This document shows, in pieces, positions 33,355 through 42,954 of a stretch of DNA of 64,000 nt. The number at the start of each line of letters is the position of its first letter. Within the stretch, counting starts at the first letter, position 1. Source of the stretch: Thermothielavioides terrestris NRRL 8126 (Eukaryota > Ascomycota > Sordariomycetes > Sordariales > Chaetomiaceae). The notes beneath the pieces were generated by a model. The model was not told the DNA's origin, searched no databases, and saw nothing but the letters and a program-made list of their open reading frames with translations. A program made the translations under genes and the position numbers. The DNA is taken from the NCBI RefSeq assembly GCF_000226115.1, contig NC_016460.1, positions 2,852,001-2,916,000 on the forward strand, read 5' to 3'.

Positions 33355-34076
33355 AGCGGTTGCAACCATCGAGGAACTGGTGCCATTTTTTGGCCTTGAA
33401 CTGCCCAGTTGGGATTGGATTGTTGGCGGAAGTATGGGGACTTTCTTGCCTTGATACTTTCGCGAGTTTCCCAGGTTTGTTTGCTTGGGTCCTGTCTCGT
33501 CGAGGTAGCAGGGCACCTCCCGCGCTCGGTCGAAGAGAAATGGATTCGCCTTCCGGTATCAAGCACCCCAGAGAGAGACCGGGCTCTCTTACCAGAGCTA
33601 TTATCTCGTGCTCAACTTGCCCTAGAACTCGGCACGGGGTTTCCATGGTTGGTATTTTCGGGAAGCCGCCAGGCAGCGACTTGGTCAGGCAGGTGCCAGC
33701 CTCAAGGACAACCATCAGTCCGTCCCACGTATTGTCAACTTGACCGTTTCTGAAAAGAGCCGTTGCCCCTGACTTGCACAGCAATGGCGGCTGAGTCCCA
33801 CGAGTAGTACTTACACCCATAGGAGTTAAGGCACCAGTGATTACAGTGATTACAGGTTGCACCCCTAGCATTGAGCAGCTTCAGAAACCTAAGTCCCAAA
33901 GCGCACTGCGAGTATCTCGCCAGATTAAGGTTGGTTCGTACTGGAATTGGATTCCTTTCCCTGGTGGGCAAGCTTGTAACGTTAGCTGCTAACCTGGCCG
34001 CCTCACCCAGCAACAGCAACCCACCCAGCTGGTTCATTCAGCACATTGTCGGGCCTCGGCGGACAGCAAGTTCGCC
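33355..34076. other. Intergenic region before the orphan KilA-N-like gene
   Basis: Open frames here are short and overlap. It contains a perfect 11-bp direct repeat GTGATTACAGT at 33837-33855 (overlapping). Otherwise I see nothing. Confidence 0.45.
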
Positions 34077-34904
34077 ATGCTCAGCAACCATAACACGCAC
34101 AACGAGGACCAGGACTCGCAGCCAGTCCCAAATGGCCGGCCGCTACCGCCGAATCACCATAGGCCACCTGGCCAGGCAACATCTGCGCGCATGGGCAACG
34201 TGAACGGGGAGATCACCACGCCATCGGCGGCAAATGCGAACCCCTCCCCATACCCGTCATCCGCACACCAGGCTCAGGGAGTTAATCCATTTGCGAGCCT
34301 TCCACCACGCTACCAACAGGAGTTGCTCGCTAGACTGCGTGCTTATCAACGGCGCGCTCAGCCGCCGCGTCCGCGTCCGCCGAATCACCAGGCTGGGCGC
34401 CGACGAATGCCACGACTACCTCCGGCGATCGCACCACCTCTCATCACAACCGGGCCGGTAGGCGCTCCGGCTGGCCCGATATCACTTTCCGACATACATC
34501 CCATCGCGGGCCGACCGCGCGTGCAGGGACCGCCCTGGCAACAGGCGGAGCGCGTCGTGCGCCGCCACGGCGCGATCGTGGCCGTGTACAACGCGGAGAG
34601 CGGGTACATGGACCTGGGGTTGCTGCTGGGCGCGCTCGGCGTCTCGTACGAGGTAGCCCAGCGCGTGCTCAGCTACATCGTCCCGATGCGGCGCGTGGTG
34701 ATGCGCCGCGGCCCCGCCGGCCGGTCGAGCATCTGGGCGACGGTGGACGACGCACTCGACGCCATCGATCGGTACAACTTGTACGAGCACCCGCGGCTTC
34801 CCGCGTGGGCGCGCGACGTTGTGGTGGTGGCCAGACAGGGAGTCGAGCCGTTGGCACTGGGAGGTGCGGGGGGCCCGCCTGTTACGAACGGGTTTCCGAC
34901 TTAA
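34077..34904 (+). CDS. Orphan protein with possible KilA-N/APSES-like fold
   Basis: Single exon, 275 residues, with strong G/C bias at third positions over its second half, so I take it as real. Residues 1-150 are Pro/Asn/Arg-rich and disordered. Residues ~158-265 look globular: ERVVRRHGAIVAVYN, SGYMDLGLLLGALGVSYE, SYIVPMRRVVMRRG, RSSIWATVDDALDAIDRYNL, PRLPAW. The order (a Gly-aromatic turn, a short helix, a VxQRV helix, a Gly/Ser-x-Trp strand, a helix ending in RY-hydrophobic) recalls KilA-N/APSES DNA-binding domains. That is my reading of the pattern, not a database hit. No neighbouring gene explains it. Confidence 0.65.
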   Translation: MLSNHNTHNEDQDSQPVPNGRPLPPNHHRPPGQATSARMGNVNGEITTPSAANANPSPYPSSAHQAQGVNPFASLPPRYQQELLARLRAYQRRAQPPRPRPPNHQAGRRRMPRLPPAIAPPLITTGPVGAPAGPISLSDIHPIAGRPRVQGPPWQQAERVVRRHGAIVAVYNAESGYMDLGLLLGALGVSYEVAQRVLSYIVPMRRVVMRRGPAGRSSIWATVDDALDAIDRYNLYEHPRLPAWARDVVVVARQGVEPLALGGAGGPPVTNGFPT

Positions 34905-36628
34905 GGAGGGGGATTGGCTGGGGGGTTAGAGTGTGGGAAGGGATGGGTGGCGGAATAGAGGTTTCAGCGAGATGTGCCGACACACAGGGTAACTTGAGGT
35001 ATCTGGCGAGCGGCCAAGTAAACAGGCCCTAGTAGGGGGATCATAGCGGTAACGTTAGTTACCTTGCATTCGTAGGACTAATGATTCATGGGGGCGAGAT
35101 GCGAACACTGAGAATGGCACCGCCCCTGGCTTATTGGTCTCCAGAGTTTTGAGGTGCATTCACTCGAGAGATACGATAGAATTGTCGTCTATGCTGGTGA
35201 GTCGAGGATGTCAACTGCGAAAAAAGGCGGCTAAGTCCACTATGACATATTGAGAGCGGCGCTCACACGGTAAGGTACCGCAGAGAGGAAGTGCGCATCA
35301 AAGAGCGGTGCCAGTTTTAGCGCAGACGCGATAGGCATCCCATTCATGCTGATGATTCGCCCGCATTCCTGGCCGCCCATCGGGCCGGGCCCAGTTACGG
35401 ACGGCGGCAGGCCCCACTTCAACCCGCTGCGAGACGGGACGGCGCGGGCCTGGGACAACGGAGACACGGCCCCACTTACAAGGGTTCCCGCTCCGAGGCG
35501 CGCGGCTGTTGGGTGTGGCCGGGCAAGCAACCTAGAATGCTCCGTTCATTTCAGGTTTTTTTTTCTTTTTTTTTTTTTCTCCTTCTTCTTTTTTGAAGAA
35601 GGGGCGATGCAGTTTCAGGTAGGTATGTCTCCTTGCCGCCGAAGAAAAGACACAGTCAGCCATGTGTTGGTCCCAAGCCTCGCACTGCACACATTGATCA
35701 ATACGCTCGATTGGTTAACTATATCCCGACAGCGAGAGGACACGCATTCGTTCCGCCAAGGTTTCGTCAGCACTCACTCCCGGCCCCCTTTCTCCCACTG
35801 CCGCAGAATCAAGATGCAAAGCGAAGCTCGCGACACTGCTCTGTCGGCTCTGATGTTGGCATTTGGGAATGAATATTCTGGTCAGTGGTCTGCTGCAGAA
35901 CTCGATGCGTCGGCTCCGATGTCGCCAAAATTGAAAGGGAAGGACAGTTGAGTTGAATAAAATGTCGTGGATGCTCCCTTCAGGCACGCGCCGCATGGTG
36001 CACCAGCGAGTAAATGGCAACAAATGCCTTCGCACCGTCGCCTGCTTGCAAATAAGAATGGCGGCGCTGCGGCCATGCTCAGCCTGTGTGTGAAGCGGAC
36101 AGTGTCTGTTTCAGAGATGCCCACTAGGAACCCGGCTAGCTGCGACACCGAACACCCTATGTACGTCAAGACGGGCCGAGTCAACGGGGCCGGCGTTTGA
36201 ATCGTTTGGAAGCTGCCCCAATGACTTCGGCGCGGCTGGGTCCGCTGGGCCGGGCTGGTCCCACTTTCAATGTTCCAGGTTGCTAGCCAGGGTCAGGGAC
36301 CGGCCCCGGTCTGGGTCTCTCAGGGTGGGGCTCCGCCAATCAGCTCCTGTGGCGGGGACCCCATAGAGCGGTTGAGGACTTGCTCAGCTGCTCCCCAGGA
36401 AATTCGGGAGGCAGCTTTTGGAACCTGACTCGGCCTGACCGTCTTGATCTGGATGAATTGCTGGCTGAGCGGGTTGACAGACAGGCTGACTGTCAGACTT
36501 GCCGACACCTGGGCACTCAGGAATATATACCTGTTGTTGGCTGTGCCTGATCCCCACCCCTCGCTCGCGAGACTCTTGCTCGGTCGGTGCCCGCTTCCTC
36601 AAGTAGCTGCCTAGGGAGTCAAACCACC
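34905..36628. other. Intergenic region before PLC
   Basis: 1.7 kb. It holds a T/C-rich tract at 35556-35596 and otherwise unremarkable sequence; the open frame at 35346-35951 runs through that tract and has no domain. The last ~300 bases should be the PLC promoter and 5' UTR. Confidence 0.5.
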
Positions 36629-38758
36629 ATGGCAGCTCCTGCAACTTCCAGCCAGCACCCACTGCCAGACGTTAGCCGTCAAGCGGGCGGTGGCGTGTCC
36701 GGAAAAGCCCACTCCGTCAGAACCCTCAACACCCCCGTGCTTGCGCACCTGCAGCAAGTCTACGCAGCTCAAGCCGGCAGCGACAAGAACTGGAGCCCCG
36801 AGAAGGCTGCTGCCTTCCTGAGGGACATACAGCACGACACCGACACGTTCCAGGATGGCAGTCCCTGGGACTTCAACTCGTTCCTCCGCTACATGACTTC
36901 GTCCGCCACCCAAGCCGTCGCACCGACCGCCCAGGAGGACCTTTCCTGGCCGTTGTCCAGCTACTTCATCAGCTCAAGCCACAACACCTACCTCACGGGC
37001 AACCAGCTAATGAGCGACTCCAGCGCCGACGCCTACAGGAACGTCCTGCTGCGCGGCTGCCGCTGCATCGAGATCGACGTGTGGGACGGCGGCGAGCCAT
37101 CCTCGGATGAGGACGATGATAGCAGCAGCAGTAGCAGCAGCGACGAAGGCACGGGAAAGGCCAAACCGTCGAAGAAGAAGAAGCGCCTCAGCACGGTGAC
37201 GGACAGGCTGCCCAAATCGCTGGCCAGTCGGCTGGAGAAGACAACGCTGGGTAAGAAGCCGGACCAGGTCGCCGCCAATAGGAGCCCCTACCACTCACTC
37301 ACCAGGAAAACAGGCAACAAAATAAGCCCGGCTGCACCAGCCGATGCGCCGCCCGAGAACAAGGAGACTAATCTAAGCACGAGCCCGCCTCCGACCAGTC
37401 CGGTGAAGAAGGTCCCCAGCCCAAAGGAACCGAGGGTCCTGCACGGGTACACCTTGACCAAGGAGGTGCCGTTCCGCGAGGTCTGCGCCGCCGTCCGGGA
37501 CTGCGCCTTCGTCGTGACCGACACACCTTTGATCGTCAGCCTCGAGGTTCACTGCGGCCCAGCACAGCAGGAGACCATGGTCGCCATCATGCAGCAGACC
37601 TGGGGCGAGTTTCTGCTGCCCGAGCCCAAGGAGGACGCCCAGCACTTGCCTTCCCCGGCCGATCTGCGCGGCAAGATCCTCGTCAAGGTCAAGTATGTCC
37701 CGCCCGATGGCGCGAGTCCCGTAGCGGACGATGGTGAGGAGGCCGCCGTGCCGGCCGACGCCGCGGCCAAGAAGAAGAAGCCGTCCAAAATCATCCAGGC
37801 GCTGAGCAAGTTGGGCATCTACACGCGGGCCGTGTCGTTCAAGAGCCTGACGCAGCCCGAGGCAACCATGCCGACGCACGTCTTCTCGCTGTCCGAGAAC
37901 GGCGTCGCCGAGGTGCACCAGAAGAGCGCTCGCGAGCTGTTCGAACACAACAGGCGCTTCTTGATGCGCACGTACCCTTCGGGCTTCCGGTTCGACTCCT
38001 CCAACCTCGACCCGGCCGTGTTCTGGCGCAAGGGCATCCAGATTGTCGCGCTCAACTGGCAGAGCTGGGATGCGGGCATGATGTTGAACGAGGGCATGTT
38101 CGCCGGCACTGGCGGATACGTGCTGAAGCCCGAGGGTAATCCCCACACCTCCCTTTGCCCTCCTCCCCCCCTAACCTGAAACCACTTTCCATGCTGACGC
38201 ACCGTGCCAGGCTACCGTGTCGAAAGGCCCCTCTCCTCCACTAACGCCAGCACCACCCAGAACCCCAACCCCCAAGCCGCCGCGGTCAAGCACTACACGA
38301 TGGACCTAACAATCCAGGTCCTCGCCGCCCAATTCCTGCCGCTCCCGCGGGGCGACGCCAACCCGTCCTCCTTCCGCCCCTACGTCAAGGTCGAAGTCCA
38401 CGTCGAGCAGCCCGGCGAGCGCCACGGCGCCCCCGCCGACCCCGCCGCCGCCGTGCCCGCCGGCGGCAAGGAGAAGGAGGGCGAGTACAAGGCCAAGACC
38501 AAGTCGATGCGCGGCTGCGACCCGGACTTCAAGGGCCAGGAGCTGCGGCTGGCGGGCATCCCGGGCGTCGTGCCGGAGCTGTCGTTCGTGCGCTTCCTAG
38601 TCCGCGACGACGAGCTGGGGCGCGACTCGCTCGCCGCCTGGGCCTGCGTCAGGGTCGATCGGCTGCGGGAGGGCTATCGCTTCGTGCACCTGGCGGATGC
38701 GCTCGGGGTGGAGTCCGAGGGGACGGTGTTGGTGAGGGTGGGAAAGAAGCTGTACTGA
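36629..38758 (+). CDS. Phosphatidylinositol-specific phospholipase C (delta-like)
   Basis: Two exons, 36629..38135 and 38211..38758; 684 residues. It cleaves PIP2 to inositol trisphosphate and diacylglycerol at the membrane (family knowledge). The X domain has the catalytic set: SSSHNTYLTGNQL (H118, N119), CIEIDVWDG (E148, D150), VLHGYTL (H272) and LEVHC (E306). The Y domain contains KSLTQPEATMPTHVFSLSEN, HNRRFLMRTYPSGFRFDSSN and GIQIVALNWQSWDAGMMLNEGMF, read here in parts. A C2 domain fills exon 2 (MDLTIQVLAAQFLP to VRVGKKLY). No clear EF-hand or PH domain is visible. An unusual ~115-residue Ser/Lys-rich insert splits the X domain between D150 and H272. The intron has a GCTGACGC branch. ATG 36629 (CACCATGG) is the first in frame. 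Confidence 0.93.
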
Positions 38759-39200
38759 CGGTGAGGATGAGGAACTGCAGGGTTTGAGTGTTTACGTTGG
38801 AGACTGCAAGGGGGCGAGAGAGTTGGCTTCAATGTTGGATGGTGATTTGAGTTGATGTGAGCGCCTTTGCAATGGTAGATAGCGTAGGTAGCCAAATTAA
38901 ATAGATAGTCACATAGAGACAGTTCCTCGAAGCGTTCGTGAAACGGGGTGTCCTCGCGCGAATCCCTAAAGAGTGAGAAGTGGAGGACAGTTGCGACGAG
39001 TGAAGGACGCAGTGCCAAGACTCGTTTGCCTGCCGGAGCAAGCTTATCGCGCTGATAAGCGGCGTGGCTGGTGCGACGACCCACTTATTTTCATCACCCG
39101 TCTCCGGCTTGCGACCCGGGCGGCGCCGTTCACCCAACCCAAGCGTCCAAGCCTCCGTCTACCGAGTATCGTCAGTGTGCATTGAATCCAGCAAGCTACG
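38759..39200. other. Intergenic region, PLC to NSRP1-like gene
   Basis: 442 bp with the PLC 3' UTR and the promoter of the next gene on the same strand. No further feature is recognised. Confidence 0.45.
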
Positions 39201-40493
39201 ATGAGCAAACCGGTATTATCTTTTGGACTAAAGAAGGCCGGCCCATCCAAGCCCGCGCCTGCGCTCCAAAAACGAGCGCCGTTCGGCGGCGGAGGCGACG
39301 ATGACGGGTCGGGGGACGAGGCCGCACCGAACAATGTAGCCCAGGTCTCTGAACTCGACCTCTTGGGCAGCACACCATCCACAAACCCAAGCGACCCTCT
39401 CGAAAGCAGGAAAAAGCCCAGCAACAAAAAACACCTCCATCCCAACGACAGCCCACCTTCACAACCCCCACGACCCCCGGCTCCCCCCAAACCGGACCAA
39501 TTCACCGACCTCTCCAGCGCCCTCACCTCCCGCAAACACGCCAGCTCGGCCGAAGCCGCCGACCCGTCCATCTACGACTACGATGCCGCCTACGACTCCT
39601 TCAAAGCCGCCAAGCAGGCCGCCCAGAAGGCCGCCTCCGGCGGCGACGACGACGCGCAGAGCAAGCGGCCGCGGTACTTCAGCGCGCTGCAGCAGACGGC
39701 GGACGTGCGGGCGCGGGACCGGCAGCTGGCGGAGGAGCGGCGGCTGGCGCGGGAGCGGGCGGCCGAGGGCGACGCGTTCGCGGGCAAGGAGCAGTTCGCC
39801 ACCGAGGCGTACCAGCGGCAGCTCGCGGAGAACCGGCGGCTGCGGGCCGAGGAGGAGGCGCGCGAGGCCGGCGAGAGGGAGCGCAACAAGGGCCGGGGCC
39901 TGGCCGTCTTCTACCAGGACATGCTGGAGCGCGGCGAGAGGGAGCACGCCGCGCTGGTGAAGGCTGCTGAGGAAGGGGTTGGGGCGCGGGCCGGTCAGGC
40001 GGGTGCGGATGGGGAAGGGGAGGCGGAGGAGGACAGGGAGAAGAGCGCGGCGGAACGGGCGAGGGAGATCAATGCTATGGGCGGCAATGTGTTGATCAAT
40101 GAGGACGGGGAGGTGGTGGATAAGAGGCAGCTGTTGAAGGGCGGGCTGAACGTGGCCGCCAAGAAGAAGGCCGAGGTGCAGCAGGAGAGGGCGAGGCAGG
40201 AGGCGGCCGCGGCCGCGGCTGCGCGGACAGGAGCCGGTGTGCAGAGCAAAGGGGTGTATGCGGCGGGCGGGAAACGGGCCATGCGCGAGCGCCAGTCGAG
40301 GATGCTGGAGGCGCAGCTCGAGGAGTCGCTCAAGCGGTCGCGCCAGGAGGAGGAGGAGGAGGCGGCCAAGATCGCGCTGGCCAGTAAGAGCCGGAAGACG
40401 GCGGCTGACTTTTCGAGCGCGAAGGAGAGGTATCTGGCGAGAAAGAGGGCTGCCGAGGAGGCGAAGAAAAACGGGGCGACAGAGGGGTCGTAA
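39201..40493 (+). CDS. NSRP1-like (DUF2040) splicing regulatory protein
   Basis: Single exon, 430 residues. It starts MSKPVLSFGLKKAG, and the domain related to nuclear speckle splicing regulatory protein 1 (CCDC55) starts near SIYDYDAAYDSFKAAKQ. It continues with KPRYFSAL-type text (here KRPRYFSALQQTA), RDRQLAEERRLARERA, KEQFATEAYQRQLAENRRL and KGRGLAVFYQDMLERGERE, mostly long charged helices expected to form a coiled coil. The human protein affects alternative splice-site choice; the fungal role is probably in the spliceosome but unproven. The end is Lys/Arg/Glu-rich, typical of nuclear proteins. Upstream stops and a lone ATG support the start. Confidence 0.88.
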   Translation: MSKPVLSFGLKKAGPSKPAPALQKRAPFGGGGDDDGSGDEAAPNNVAQVSELDLLGSTPSTNPSDPLESRKKPSNKKHLHPNDSPPSQPPRPPAPPKPDQFTDLSSALTSRKHASSAEAADPSIYDYDAAYDSFKAAKQAAQKAASGGDDDAQSKRPRYFSALQQTADVRARDRQLAEERRLARERAAEGDAFAGKEQFATEAYQRQLAENRRLRAEEEAREAGERERNKGRGLAVFYQDMLERGEREHAALVKAAEEGVGARAGQAGADGEGEAEEDREKSAAERAREINAMGGNVLINEDGEVVDKRQLLKGGLNVAAKKKAEVQQERARQEAAAAAAARTGAGVQSKGVYAAGGKRAMRERQSRMLEAQLEESLKRSRQEEEEEAAKIALASKSRKTAADFSSAKERYLARKRAAEEAKKNGATEGS

Positions 40494-40795
40494 GCGGCAG
40501 TCCGTTTGACCACGGGGGCTGTCGCTGGCGATATCCCCGGGCTCTCTCGCTGCCACAATGCCTTGCGTGCCACTGTGTAGACCTCTGTAACTATGGAGCA
40601 GTTGCGGCGTGCAGCACATCTCCAACCCAGTATATACAGTCATCCCGACTGCCACCAAGCAGCCCCGCGTCAGCCCCGCGTCTATCCCATCCCTATCGTA
40701 CAAGTACAGCGCGGGAGCTTCCCGAGCCCCGTTCCAAGCTCAGTGCGCATCCACGCCGCGCAATGTCAACGCAACCCTCGTCGGCCCTGCATCGC
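40494..40795. other. Convergent intergenic region, NSRP1-like to TIM13
   Basis: 302 bp between two stop codons on opposite strands. It holds both 3' UTRs; no structure is evident. Confidence 0.45.
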
Positions 40796-41189
40796 CTATG
40801 CGTTCGTGATGCTCTGGTTGCCGATCTCCTGCTGTATCCTCTGGATGTATGTCGCGTTGACGATGTTCCACGCCGCCATGTACTTCTCCATGCACTGCGT
40901 CAGACACGTCTGCTCGCTGCTGGACAGCGAGCTGCCTGGCTTCGGCACGCAGCGCTCGAAGCACTTCTCGTTGATGTTCTGCCCGGTTCCGGCCAGGTCA
41001 GCCTCCTCCAGCGCCGAGCGAGTGGATGGGGAATGGGAGAAAACTGGAGGCCGTAGGCCGTGAAGTGATCAATGGGGAGGAGGAAAGGCTGGAGGAGGGA
41101 CATGCCTCGATCAGCGTCCGCGCGTTCGCCGTGTTGGTGGCCTGCAGCGCTTGCCGGATGATGGCCTTCTTGACCGCTTCCGAGTCCAT
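40796..41189 (-). CDS. TIM13: Mitochondrial intermembrane-space chaperone Tim13
   Basis: Two exons on the minus strand, 41189..41106 and 40978..40796; 88 residues, usual for small Tims. Tim8-Tim13 hexamers escort hydrophobic precursors, such as Tim23, across the intermembrane space. The twin CX3C motif is complete: C34-FER-C38 and C53-LTQ-C57, in NINEKCFERCVPKPGSSLSS and TCLTQCMEKYMAAWN. The N-terminal helix is MDSEAVKKAIIRQ with NARTLIE. The intron 40979-41105 is a GC-AG intron: donor GAG|GCATGT, branch GCTGACC, acceptor GGCAG. The only nearby GT would create a stop at the junction. Assignment to Tim13 rather than Tim8 rests on KPGSSLSSxEQTC. Confidence 0.92.
40979..41105 (-). other. TIM13: GC-AG intron of TIM13
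   Basis: 127 bp, donor GCATGT after GAG, branch CTGAC about 20 bases before the acceptor CAG, phase 0. It is the second GC-AG intron in this window. Confidence 0.8.
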
Positions 41190-41806
41190 GGTTGGCGTAA
41201 GATCGAGTTAGGTGGGCAGCGTGAACTGGAATCGGTTGCGTTTCCGCTGTTATGCCGAGGTCGTCTTCCGTTTGTTGACTCGCAGGAGGGTGGTGTGAAA
41301 AAAAGGTACAGCACCAGGTGTGGCGCACGCAGCAGCTTGAAGTGAGGCTGGTGTGCAATCCAATCCCTGAGTCCAGTTCTGCCGAACGAATCCTTCGTAT
41401 GGTTGTGGAGAAGTGGGGCTCACGATTGGAACTCAACTTATCGTGACAGGGGTAGCTTGGCGATGCTGGCCCAACCCCGGCTCTCTGCCTGAAAAGGCCA
41501 GCTAAGGTAATCCGCCGTCAACTAGGGGTCTTGTGAGCCTTGTTCGAAGCTCAGTGGTTGCGATTCCCAAACCACACCTGCCGGTGGACAAGCTCCTGCC
41601 GGTCGAGCGTTCCGAACGGCCACACACTGCGTGCACTCGTTCGGACATTTTTTCTCTTCTTTCTTTTCATCTCTATTCTGTGAACCTTGGTTGCTTGCGC
41701 CCACCCCAAGACCGCTCATCAACGCCCCGTTTCTTTCTGTTCGGTTTCCTTTCCCTCACCTGCCGAAGACGCCATCGATACCACGATCCATCGGAACTCG
41801 GGCGCA
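41190..41806. promoter_or_regulatory. Divergent promoter, TIM13 and lectin gene
   Basis: 617 bp between two start codons on opposite strands. It has pyrimidine-rich stretches near 41640-41680, common upstream of fungal starts. No specific site is identified. Confidence 0.5.
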
Positions 41807-42954
41807 ATGTGGAAGTCGACGCTGTCGGCCTTGTGGCTGGCCACGCTTACATGGGGTGCAGTTCAGACTGGGGACGATAATGTGAAAAGCATAGCGGTGC
41901 GCTGCTCCGTGCTCCGACTTGTGAAATGGCGCCGGTGCTGACGACATGGACGGATGTTCTACAGCTGAGGACACATTCACTCGTCCAGGTGCGCATGCCT
42001 CCTTAATCTTCTGCTACTTCCGTGGAATATGGGCTGTCGACCTGACTTAACCATTGCGCCAGCCATATCTGGACTCCGACATGCAAAGTCGGTGGTACGA
42101 CTTTGGTGGCGACACGATCATTCGCACCGACCAGTAAATACTCCCCATTCGCGAACGCGCCGGCGCCTCGTCCAGATTCTAACACAGTTCGCGCCAGGTA
42201 CATACGCCTAACCTCGGACCACCAGTCGCAAAGTGGCTGGCTCTTCTCCCGCGTGCCATTGACAGCGACGAACTGGGAAATCGAGGTGGAATTCAAGATC
42301 CATGGCAAGAACCAGTTGTATGGCGACGGCTTCGCCATGTGGCTTACGAAAGAGCGCGGGAAAATTGGTCCCGTCTTCGGCAGCGCCGACAAGTTCGAAG
42401 GCCTGGGCATCTTCTTCGACACGTACAAGAACAACCGGCCGGGGGTCGTCTTCCCTTACGTCATGGCCATGGTCGGCGACGGCAAGACATCGTACGACAA
42501 AGACACGGACGGCAAGGACACCGAGTTCGCCGGTTGCTCGGCCAGGGGCATTCGGCACGCCAGTGTGCCGACCAAGTTCCGCTTGACCTACTTCCAGGAC
42601 AAGTACCTCAAGCTGGAGCTACAGTACAAGTCCGAGGGCGAGTGGACGCTGTGCTTCGAGACAGACCAGCCGCCCGTCATCCCCCCGGTTGCCTACCTCG
42701 GCTTCAGCGCCGAGACGGGCGAGCTGAGCGACAACCACGACATCATCTCGATCAACGCCAAGAACCTGTACGCAGCCCCGCCGAGCGGCAAGTCGACTCC
42801 TGGCAGCGGCAGGGGCAAGAAGTTGGGCGCCAAGGAGGGCGGCAGCTGGACCTGGTTCTTTATGAAGGTGTTTTTCTTCTTCGCCGCCGTCGGCGGGGCC
42901 TACGTCGGCTACACGGCGTGGAGAGCGAACAGCAAGCGGAGCCACCGCTTCTGA
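41807..42954 (+). CDS. L-type lectin cargo receptor (VIP36/Emp47 family)
   Basis: Four exons: 41807..41896, 41965..41988, 42063..42133 and 42198..42954; 313 residues. It is a type I membrane protein that cycles between ER and Golgi and binds high-mannose glycoproteins (family knowledge). A signal peptide covers ~1-20 (MWKSTLSALWLATLTWGAVQ). The lectin fold follows: LRTHSLVQ, PYLDSDMQSRWYDFGGDTII, YIRLTSD, SGWLFSRVPLTATNWEIEVE, GDGFAMWLTKE, GLGIFFDTYKNN (metal-binding Asp/Asn), VPTKFRLTYFQDKYLKLELQ and AYLGFSAETGELSDNHDI. A Gly/Ser/Lys linker leads to one TM segment (about 280-302), then a short basic tail ending RSHRF. Exon 2 is just 24 bp. All phases agree, and the introns are 64-74 bp. Confidence 0.93.
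41965..41988 (+). other. 24-nt micro-exon of the lectin gene
   Basis: It codes LRTHSLVQ between CTACAG and GTGCGC. Without it the conserved strand before PYLDSDMQ is lost. Confidence 0.8.

Noticed and set aside
39459..40703. 414-residue open frame on the minus strand
   Set aside because: Antisense shadow of the NSRP1-like gene.
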